DNA of 6,790 bases from an uncultured Clostridia bacterium (GTDB taxonomy: Bacteria; Bacillota; Clostridia; Christensenellales; CAG-138): contig CALCEX010000246.1 of NCBI GenBank assembly GCA_937900325.1, forward strand, positions 1 to 6,790. Reading direction: 5' to 3'. The notes below the pieces were generated by a model. The model had not been told where the DNA came from. It saw only the letters and a list, made by a program, of their open reading frames with translations, and searched no databases. Positions 1 to 5,057 of this stretch are shown piece after piece. Both the position numbers and the translations under genes were made by a program. Position 1 is the first letter of the stretch; each line of letters opens with the position of its first letter.

Positions 1-132
1 CGAGAGGAGCAGTAGTGGGCGGCGTAATTGCTTAGTAGCGAACCTTCCAGGCGGAGAGTGTGGGGGCAAAGGCCAGGTCAGCCGAAGCCACGGGTCACTA
101 AAATAAAATTATACAAGGGGATTGTAAACAAG
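1..132 (+). other. Gene-free left edge and leader of the zinc-ribbon gene
   Basis: No gene can be assigned with confidence here. One frame reads a short hydrophobic, glycine-rich tail (RGAVVGGVIA) and stops at 33-35, which could be the C-terminus of a gene entering from the left; ten codons are too few to identify it. Positions about 36-98 form a GC-rich block with several short complementary segments (for example GGC/GCC around 70-83), followed abruptly by an AT-rich stretch (99-114) and the Shine-Dalgarno of the next gene. The zinc-ribbon frame is open back to 16, but the added residues are basic and proline-rich and lack zinc-ribbon features, so I treat them as untranslated. A structured leader or the 3' end of a non-coding RNA is possible; I do not recognise one. 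Confidence 0.3.
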
Positions 133-411
133 ATGTTCGAAGACAAGACTTTGGTATGCAAGGATTGCGGCGCCGAATTCGTTTTCTCTGCGGGTGAACA
201 GGAGTTCTACGCCGAGAAGGGCTTCCAGAATGAGCCTATACGCTGCAAGGCATGCAGGAACGCTCGCAAGAGCCAGCGCAACGGCGAAAAGGAAATGTAT
301 GACGCAGTATGCGCACAGTGCGGCGCTCCCACCAAGATTCCTTTCGTTCCCAAGAACGACAGGCCCATCTATTGCAGCGCTTGCTTCCAGGCTCGCAGGG
401 CAAACCACTAA
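133..411 (+). CDS. Small double zinc-ribbon protein (CxxC-x17-CxxC type)
   Basis: This 92-residue protein has four CxxC knuckles: C9/C12 with C38/C41, and C60/C63 with C81/C84. The second pair has exactly 17 residues between knuckles, the signature of the CxxC-x17-CxxC family; the first half matches the probable zinc-ribbon domain common in Clostridia (opening LVCKDCGAEFVF, then a GEQEFY segment). The arrangement predicts two zinc-binding ribbons. A basic linker (about residues 42-53) and basic C-terminus suit nucleic-acid or ribosome contact, but the biological role of the family is not established and I do not assign one. I chose ATG 133 because AAGGGG at 115-120 lies upstream, although the 12-base spacing is long, and because the family begins just before the first knuckle. 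A TTG start at 28 would add 35 residues without family support. The gene stands alone, followed by its own terminator. Confidence 0.85.
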   Translation: MFEDKTLVCKDCGAEFVFSAGEQEFYAEKGFQNEPIRCKACRNARKSQRNGEKEMYDAVCAQCGAPTKIPFVPKNDRPIYCSACFQARRANH

Positions 412-490
412 AAAACGCATCGCTTTCCCATGCAAGGGCTAATATCCCCTATTACCGCCAAGCGGATATATCGGTGAATTAGAAAAAGCA

Positions 491-527
491 AAAAAAGGCT
501 TCACGGAAAGACTGTGGGGTCTTTTTT
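491..527 (+). terminator. Intrinsic terminator of the zinc-ribbon gene
   Basis: A 14-base left arm (491-504) pairs fully with 514-527, including three or four G-U wobbles, around a 9-base loop. The left arm begins with six A and the right arm ends with six T, the standard A-stem-T pattern of a rho-independent terminator. It lies 80 bases after the zinc-ribbon stop codon and upstream of the next promoter, so it separates the two plus-strand genes. Confidence 0.8.
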
Positions 528-564
528 CATGCTTTATCGTTTTCTCACGCCATTTTTGTTTTTC

Positions 565-592
565 TTGACAGCGACCGGCATTATGTTATAAT
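565..592 (+). promoter_or_regulatory. Sigma-A promoter of the PerR-like gene
   Basis: A perfect TTGACA (-35, 565-570) and a perfect TATAAT (-10, 587-592) are separated by 16 bases. A TG dinucleotide at 584-585 adds an extended -10. Transcription would begin near 599, about 35 bases before the ATG at 634. The match is unusually close to consensus, which fits a gene held down by a repressor rather than by a weak promoter. Confidence 0.85.
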
Positions 593-600
593 TAGATTAA
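586..600 (+). promoter_or_regulatory. Candidate Per box overlapping the -10 element
   Basis: The 15 bases TTATAATTAGATTAA match the Bacillus Per-box consensus TTATAATNATTATAA at 11 of 14 scored positions: the left half is perfect and the right half has 4 of 7. A repressor bound here would cover the -10 and start site of the PerR-like gene, which would give autoregulation as known for perR in Bacillus. Caution: the perfect left half is partly explained by the TATAAT of the promoter, so the independent evidence is modest. Confidence 0.4.
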
Positions 601-633
601 GAATGATTTTTATAGTTAAGTGACGTTGGATTT

Positions 634-1014
634 ATGATAAGGTCTAAACATCGAGATATGATACTGGATACCCTGAGGGCCTATCCTGTTCATCCTACCG
701 CTGAGGAGCTTTATACCATACTAAAGGACACGGCGGGAGCTACGGTAAGCCTTGCCACGGTATACCGCAATCTTGGCCAGCTTGCTGATGCGGGCATGAT
801 ACTCCGCATACCGGTATCCGATTCTCCCGACAGGTTTGACGGCACCATATCCCCACACCACCATATGCGATGCGATAAGTGCGGCCGCGTTACCGACATC
901 CCCGCAGACGCGGTGCCTGAGATATGCTCCCGCGCCGCCCAGGCTACTGGGTTTCACATCACAGGCTGCAGCATACTCTTTCACGGCATATGCTGCGACT
1001 GTAAGCAAAGCTAA
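634..1014 (+). CDS. perR: Fur-family repressor, PerR-type peroxide sensor
   Basis: This 126-residue protein is a Fur-family metal-dependent repressor. The N-terminal winged helix covers about residues 1-65, with HPTAEELY and the recognition-helix motif SLATVYRNL; the C-terminal half is the metal-binding dimerisation domain. All five regulatory-site ligands of Bacillus subtilis PerR (H37, D85, H91, H93, D104) align with H20, D69, H75, H77 and D88 here. The structural zinc cysteines align as C80/C83 and C120/C123. The aspartate at the D85 position favours PerR over Fur. Such proteins repress peroxide-defence and metal genes until histidines near the bound iron are oxidised. It is about 19 residues shorter than B. 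subtilis PerR, missing the extreme N-terminus, as is usual for the short clostridial members. ATG 634 has a weak Shine-Dalgarno, but there is no earlier in-frame start (stop at 604). The true inducer is inferred from ligands only. Confidence 0.85.
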   Translation: MIRSKHRDMILDTLRAYPVHPTAEELYTILKDTAGATVSLATVYRNLGQLADAGMILRIPVSDSPDRFDGTISPHHHMRCDKCGRVTDIPADAVPEICSRAAQATGFHITGCSILFHGICCDCKQS

Positions 1015-1037
1015 AGCGCGACACCGCGCTTTTTTTT
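1013..1037 (+). terminator. Intrinsic terminator after the PerR-like gene
   Basis: An 8-bp perfect stem (1013-1020 with 1025-1032), GC-rich at its core, closes a 4-base ACAC loop and runs into eight T (1030-1037). The left arm begins inside the stop codon of the PerR-like gene. It lies between two converging genes; read on the minus strand only three T follow the stem, so it is chiefly a plus-strand terminator. Confidence 0.85.
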
Positions 1038-1040
1038 ATC

Positions 1041-1738
1041 TTACATCATCTGTATCATTTCGGACTTCAGCAGTTTGATTATGTGCTTTTCCAGCCGGCT
1101 TATGTAGCTTTGTGATATTCCCATCATGTCTGCAACCTGCTTCTGGGTGTACTCCCTGTTGCCATATAGACCGAAGCGCAGCTCCATTATCCTCTTTTCT
1201 CTCGGCGTTAGCTTCTTCATAGCGAGAGACAGCAGCTCCTTATCCACCTCGTCCTCTATGCCCCGGCATATCGCATCTGCATCTGTGCCGAGTATATCTG
1301 AAAGCAGCAGTTCATTGCCGTCCCAATCAACATTAAGGGGCTCGTCAAGGGAAACCTCAAGCTTCAGCTTGCAGCTCTCAGGTACATCAGTATCTCGTTT
1401 TCTATGCAGCGGGAAGCGTATGTGGCAAGCTTTATGCGCTTCTCTGCGTCGAAGGTATTTACCGCCTTAATAAGGCCGATCGTACCTATGGATATAAGAT
1501 CCTCGACACATACGCCGGTATTCTCAAACTTTCGGGCTATGTACACTACGAGCCTGAGGTTGCGCTCAATGAGCGTCTGCTTGACATCCTCATCTCCGGC
1601 GCGCAACTGTTCCATTATTCTTGCTTCCTCTTCCCTGCTCAGCGGCGGCGGCAGCGTCTCACCGCTGTTTATGTAGTATATATCCCCTCCAAGGAACGCA
1701 TATAGCCTTGCGAGCACATCCTTCACTATGCTAAGCAT
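1041..1738 (-). pseudogene. sigE: Sporulation sigma factor sigma-E, frameshifted
   Basis: Sigma-E directs early mother-cell transcription during sporulation. The first frame (1738-1364, 124 residues) has the inhibitory pro-sequence, the SpoIIGA cleavage neighbourhood (YYINSGETLPPPL), and region 2, ending EILMYLR. It then runs into AAS and a TGA at 1366-1364. The rest continues in the -1 frame from 1370 to 1041 (109 residues: KLKLEVSLDEPLNVDWDG through region 3 to the region 4 helix-turn-helix QVADMMGISQSYISRLEK). Joined, they make about 232 residues; B. subtilis sigma-E has 239. Compared with B. subtilis (YLR, three residues, K), only five bases lie between YLR and K, so loss of four bases is the simplest explanation; one lost base is also possible. 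No canonical slippery heptamer is visible. Conservation on both sides suggests a very recent lesion or a sequence error. The start is firm: ATG 1738, overlapping spoIIGA by 8 bases. Confidence 0.9.
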
Positions 1739-2495
1739 GGTATTTTCCCTCCAGCCTCGTTATTTTTAGCTCATCACAGAGCGCCGCGGGCGGTATCAGC
1801 GCAGCCCTGAGCGGTCTTTTTGACACTGCCACAAGTATATCCATATCGCTGCCGTCCAGCCTTGCGTTATCCGGCCTGAATGCATACAGCACGCTTCTTT
1901 CGTTCACCGTGCCCACCGGTATGGGTATATCGCCCGTCTCGGGCAGCCATGCTACGGCTACCGGCCGGCCGCTCACAGGATCGTGCAGGCTATTGCCGCT
2001 GTCCACCATGGCGTTAAGCTCATATTCCCTGTCTCCTTTCTTCAGTGTGAGGATATGCCGGTTTTGGTTATCCAGCCTTTTGCCGCGTAACCTTCTGGCG
2101 ACGCCGGGCATCAGCGACGCCCCAAGGGCTATGAGCAGCATCAGCCTTAGCGGTATGCCGCCTCCAAGGCTTTTTACATCGCCAAAAGCGCATATCAGCA
2201 TAAACCCAAGCCCGCCTGCCGTCAGCGCCGCCGCCAATATGGCGGCGAGGCCGGTAATATAGCCGCGCAGGCCATCATACGGGAATACCAGCGCCATGGC
2301 AAGGCACAGCATAATTTTACACGGCAGCATGGAAAGCGCCGGCACATACATCGCGGCAGCTCCGTATGCCGCCCCGCCAAATGAGAACAGCAGCACCCGC
2401 CGCAATCTGACGCTTCTTCCGCATACCGCCCCTGCCAGCACACATATTACGGCATTCATCAGCAGGTTATCCAGCAGAAACACCTCAATGTACAT
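1731..2495 (-). CDS. spoIIGA: Sigma-E processing peptidase SpoIIGA
   Basis: SpoIIGA is the membrane-bound aspartic protease that removes the pro-sequence of sigma-E after a septum-linked signal from the forespore (SpoIIR). The 254-residue protein has about five hydrophobic segments (roughly 2-23, 33-52, 55-72, 79-105, 114-129), then a soluble domain from about 136. That domain carries the catalytic DSGN motif (D165) in the context VDSGNSLHDPVSGRPV, typical of the family and related to retropepsin-like folds. I chose ATG 2495 because GGGGGTGA sits five bases upstream and MYIEVFLLDN matches how family members begin; a TTG at 2519 would add eight residues lying across that Shine-Dalgarno. It is shorter than B. 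subtilis SpoIIGA (309), mainly in the soluble domain, but the core looks intact. It overlaps sigE, the usual order. I see no convincing sigma-A or Spo0A site in the 100 bases upstream. Confidence 0.93.
   Translation of the reverse strand: MYIEVFLLDNLLMNAVICVLAGAVCGRSVRLRRVLLFSFGGAAYGAAAMYVPALSMLPCKIMLCLAMALVFPYDGLRGYITGLAAILAAALTAGGLGFMLICAFGDVKSLGGGIPLRLMLLIALGASLMPGVARRLRGKRLDNQNRHILTLKKGDREYELNAMVDSGNSLHDPVSGRPVAVAWLPETGDIPIPVGTVNERSVLYAFRPDNARLDGSDMDILVAVSKRPLRAALIPPAALCDELKITRLEGKYHA
1747..1752 (-). promoter_or_regulatory. Strong ribosome binding site of sigE inside spoIIGA
   Basis: GGAGGG on the minus strand lies 8 bases before the sigE ATG (1738) and inside the last codons of spoIIGA. 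With the 8-base gene overlap (1731-1738) it fixes the sigE start and implies co-transcription and probably coupled translation of the protease and its substrate. Confidence 0.8.
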
Positions 2496-2599
2496 CTCAG
2501 TCACCCCCGGCGCAAGCAAATGATACCACAGGGCGGCAGTCGCAAATTGTAGAAGCGGTGATAAATATATATGCGAATATTGCTGGAAATATCACGCAT

Positions 2600-2630
2600 A
2601 AAAAAACCGCCCCATCAAGGGGGCGGTTTT
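2600..2630 (-). terminator. Intrinsic terminator of asnA
   Basis: An 11-bp perfect stem (2603-2613 with 2620-2630), containing the GC run CCGCCCC, closes a 6-base loop. Read on the minus strand it ends in seven T (2606-2600). It begins 13 bases after the asnA stop codon, so asnA transcription should stop before spoIIGA. Four T also follow in the plus direction. Confidence 0.88.
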
Positions 2631-2643
2631 GCAATATTGTTTT

Positions 2644-3651
2644 TTAGAGCAGCGTTACGCCGGCCCTTTCGAAGCAGTCTATGGTCTCCTGATCCCATAC
2701 GGAGGACTGCACCTCGCCGATGTGGGCCTTGCCCAGCAGCAGCATACAGAGACGGGACTGGCCGATACCGCCGCCGATGGTCAGCGGCAGTTCGCCGTTG
2801 AGCAGCATCTTATGGAACGGCAGCTGACGCCTGTCGTCACAGCCGGCCTTGGTAAGCTGCTCATCCATACTCTTGGCGTCTACGCGAATACCCATCGAGG
2901 ATATTTCCATTGCGCAATCCAGCACGTCATCATAAAACAGTATATCGCCGTTGAGCTTCCAGTCGTCATAGTCCGGAGAACGGCCATCGTGCTTTTCGCC
3001 GTTTGAGAGGATATCGCCTATCTGCATTATAAATACCGTTCTGTGTTCCCTGGTTATGGCGTTCTCCCTCTCCTTTGGGGTCTTATCGGGGTACATATCA
3101 AGCAGCTCCTGCGTAGTTATAAAGAACACGTCGCGGCTCAGCTCTGTCGTAATAAAGTTATAACGGGCTTTAAGTACATCCAGCGTATTGCATACGCAGC
3201 CGACTATGGCTGTAACGGTGTTCTTGAGGGTAGTGAGGTTGCGGGTGTCAGGGGTTATGACCTTCTCCCAGTCCCACTGATCCACATATACGGAGTGCAG
3301 GTTATCCAGCTCTTCATCGCGGCGTATGGCATTCATATCGGTATAGAGGCCTTTGCCGGGATGGAAGTCGTAGCGGTAAAGCGCCATGCGTTTCCACTTT
3401 GCGAGAGACTGCACTACCTGAGCATCCTTGCCAGCAAACGGGATATCAAAGCCTACCGGGCGCTCATAGCCGTTCAGGTTGTCGTTCAGGCCCGTCTCGG
3501 GCTGTACGAACAGAGGCGCAGATACGCGCTTGAGGCGCAGCGCCCTTGCAAGGTTGTCCTGAAATTCACGCTTAATGAAACTTATAGCGTCCTGAGTTTC
3601 ATAAAGTGACAGCGTGGGCTTATAGCCCTGTGGGATAAAGGATTTTGTCAT
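2644..3651 (-). CDS. asnA: Aspartate--ammonia ligase (asparagine synthetase A)
   Basis: AsnA makes asparagine from aspartate, ammonia and ATP, releasing AMP and pyrophosphate, in the cytosol. The 335-residue length fits the family (E. coli 330). The fold is that of a class II aminoacyl-tRNA synthetase catalytic domain, related to AspRS. Visible markers are FVQPETGLNDNLNG (48-61), PVGFDIP (65-71), KWKRMAL (85-91), HSVYVDQWDWEKV (119-131) and the motif-3-like GGGIGQSRLCMLLL (293-306), whose arginine contacts ATP in the family. ATG 3651 is preceded by an AAAGGAAA sequence (3668-3661) at long spacing and begins with the family-like MTKSFIPQGY. Terminators on both sides make it a likely single-gene unit. 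Its position between ftsZ and spoIIGA is unusual. No T-box leader motif is seen upstream, so control by charged tRNA-Asn is not supported. Confidence 0.97.
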   Translation of the reverse strand: MTKSFIPQGYKPTLSLYETQDAISFIKREFQDNLARALRLKRVSAPLFVQPETGLNDNLNGYERPVGFDIPFAGKDAQVVQSLAKWKRMALYRYDFHPGKGLYTDMNAIRRDEELDNLHSVYVDQWDWEKVITPDTRNLTTLKNTVTAIVGCVCNTLDVLKARYNFITTELSRDVFFITTQELLDMYPDKTPKERENAITREHRTVFIMQIGDILSNGEKHDGRSPDYDDWKLNGDILFYDDVLDCAMEISSMGIRVDAKSMDEQLTKAGCDDRRQLPFHKMLLNGELPLTIGGGIGQSRLCMLLLGKAHIGEVQSSVWDQETIDCFERAGVTLL

Positions 3652-3680
3652 GGTTTTTCTTTTCCTTTCTAAAAATTAAA

Positions 3681-3721
3681 ATATAAACAAAACGAGGAAA
3701 CGCTCCTTTGCGCTTCCCCGT
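3681..3721 (-). terminator. Strong hairpin terminator between ftsZ and asnA
   Basis: A 12-bp stem (3721-3710 pairing with 3703-3692 on the minus strand, two G-U wobbles) closes a 6-base loop and is followed by TTTTGTTT and a further AT-rich run. It lies 52 bases after the ftsZ stop. Most simply it ends the division operon. If asnA has a promoter upstream of it, the same hairpin could act as an attenuator in the asnA leader; the sequence does not decide this. Confidence 0.75.
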
Positions 3722-3731
3722 CTTATTACTT

Positions 3732-3760
3732 AAAAAAGTATATGCCGGGCTAAGCGCCCG
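3732..3760 (-). other. Small GC-only hairpin directly after ftsZ
   Basis: On the minus strand CGGGC (3760-3756) pairs with GCCCG (3750-3746) around a 5-base loop, 12 bases after the ftsZ stop codon. Six T follow only after eight intervening bases, so it is a poor terminator alone. It may protect the 3' end of the ftsZ message or add to the stronger hairpin at 3692-3721. Confidence 0.4.
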
Positions 3761-3772
3761 CGTCTTTTTGAT

Positions 3773-5038
3773 TTAATCGTTTCTTCTCAAAAATGCAGGC
3801 ACGTTAAGGTTATTGGTGTTATTATTGTTTCCCCTGGTCTTGTCTGCCTTGGGCAGATCGTCCATGGTAAAGTGTGGGGTTACTTCCTCTCCTTCCGGAA
3901 GCGGGGAGCTATACTGAGGAGTTCTGGTGCGCTCGCGCTCCCAGAATTTCACGCTTGCGCCATTCCAGCTGCTCTCCTGTTCCTTCACATCGCGTATGGT
4001 CGGCCTTCTGGGGGGCTGGCTGTTCTGCACGGCGTTTACGGCAGCCGTGGGCTGCTGGCTCTGCTGAGGTCTGGCGCCGGGTGCATCGAAACCGGTAGCT
4101 ATTACGGTTATGCGAACGCCGTCGCCCATATCCTCGTCGATGCCTGCGCCCATAATGATATTTGCCTCAGGATCCGCGTATTCCTGAATAATAGAAGCCG
4201 CCTCGGAAAGCTCCTGTATGCCAAGATCCGCGCCGCCGGTGATATTCAGCAGCACGCCCTTTGCGCCGTTTATTGTAGTTTCAAGCAGCGGGCTTACCAC
4301 GGCCTGCCTTGCGGCCTCAGCGGCACGCTTGTCGCCTGTGGCCATGCCTATGCCCATATGGGCCATTCCGCGCTCACGCATTATGGTACGCACATCGGCA
4401 AAGTCGAGGTTGACCATGGCAGGCACGGCTATAAGATCGCTTATTCCCTGTACGCCCTGGCGCAGCACATCGTCAGCTATCCTGAATGCTTCGGTAAGGC
4501 TTACCTTGCCTACTGAATCCAGGAGCCTGTCGTTAGGTATGGATATAAGGGTATCTACATTTGCTTTAAGGTTGGTTATGCCGTTTACGGCATTGTTCAT
4601 GCGCACCCGCCCCTCAAAGGAGAAGGGCTTCGTAACTACGCCGACTGTGAGTATGCCAAGCTCTTTTGCGCACTCCGCTACTACCGGCGCCGCGCCTGTG
4701 CCTGTGCCGCCGCCCATGCCTGCGGTTATGAATACCAGATCCGCTCCCTTCAGAGCCTCGGATATGGCTTCCTTGCTCTCTTCCGCCGCCTTGCGCCCTA
4801 CCTCGGGATCCGCGCCCGCGCCCAGACCCTTGGTGACCTTTTCGCCTATCTGTATCTTCTGGTTCGCGTGCGACAGATACAGCGCCTGCTTATCTGTGTT
4901 TACGGAAATGAACTCAACGCCGCGTATGCCGTACTGTATCATACGGTTTACAGCGTTATTGCCCGCGCCGCCTACGCCAACTACCTTAAGCTGCGCAAGG
5001 TTGCCTCTTTCCATATCGAGTTCAAGACCAATAGGCAT
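3773..5038 (-). CDS. ftsZ: Cell division GTPase FtsZ
   Basis: FtsZ is the tubulin homologue that polymerises at mid-cell into the division ring and, in spore formers, at the asymmetric septum. The 421-residue protein has the nucleotide-binding N-terminal domain starting KVVGVGGAGNNAVNRM (18-33), the tubulin signature GGGTGTG (109-115), and the catalytic T7 loop NLDFADVR (N210, D212, D215) that completes the neighbour's GTP site. The globular core ends near 318. A variable linker rich in Q, P and N follows (about 320-409, with an NNNNTNN run), then the conserved C-terminal peptide LNVPAFLRR (411-419) that binds FtsA and other partners. AGGAGG (5051-5046) lies 7 bases before ATG 5038, an ideal start. 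It sits 19 bases downstream of ftsA and should be co-transcribed with it. All key residues are present. Confidence 0.99.
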   Translation of the reverse strand: MPIGLELDMERGNLAQLKVVGVGGAGNNAVNRMIQYGIRGVEFISVNTDKQALYLSHANQKIQIGEKVTKGLGAGADPEVGRKAAEESKEAISEALKGADLVFITAGMGGGTGTGAAPVVAECAKELGILTVGVVTKPFSFEGRVRMNNAVNGITNLKANVDTLISIPNDRLLDSVGKVSLTEAFRIADDVLRQGVQGISDLIAVPAMVNLDFADVRTIMRERGMAHMGIGMATGDKRAAEAARQAVVSPLLETTINGAKGVLLNITGGADLGIQELSEAASIIQEYADPEANIIMGAGIDEDMGDGVRITVIATGFDAPGARPQQSQQPTAAVNAVQNSQPPRRPTIRDVKEQESSWNGASVKFWERERTRTPQYSSPLPEGEEVTPHFTMDDLPKADKTRGNNNNTNNLNVPAFLRRND

Positions 5039-5057
5039 ATCATTTCCTCCTGATAAT

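Noticed and set aside
28..132. N-terminal extension of the zinc-ribbon protein from TTG 28
   Set aside because: The added residues do not resemble the family, no ribosome binding site precedes TTG 28 at proper spacing, and AAGGGG with ATG 133 gives the usual protein length.
1360..1380. Programmed -1 frameshift in sigE
   Set aside because: The junction lacks a slippery X-XXY-YYZ heptamer and no A or T run is present; the stop codon lies directly after the shift point, but nothing else supports recoding. Sigma-E is not known to be recoded.
1909..2262. Plus-strand open frame opposite spoIIGA
   Set aside because: It is antisense to the protease domain of spoIIGA and shows no protein-like features.
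2496..2600. Spo0A box or sigma-A promoter upstream of spoIIGA
   Set aside because: The best match to the TGTCGAA box is 5 of 7 (around 2538-2544), and no -35/-10 pair with either usual or 22-base spacing stands out, so I do not annotate one.
3043..3609. Plus-strand open frame of 188 codons opposite asnA
   Set aside because: It is the antisense shadow of a fully conserved asnA and has no domain signal of its own.
3652..3772. T-box leader upstream of asnA
   Set aside because: The gap is too short and lacks the conserved T-box sequence; the hairpins are explained as terminators.
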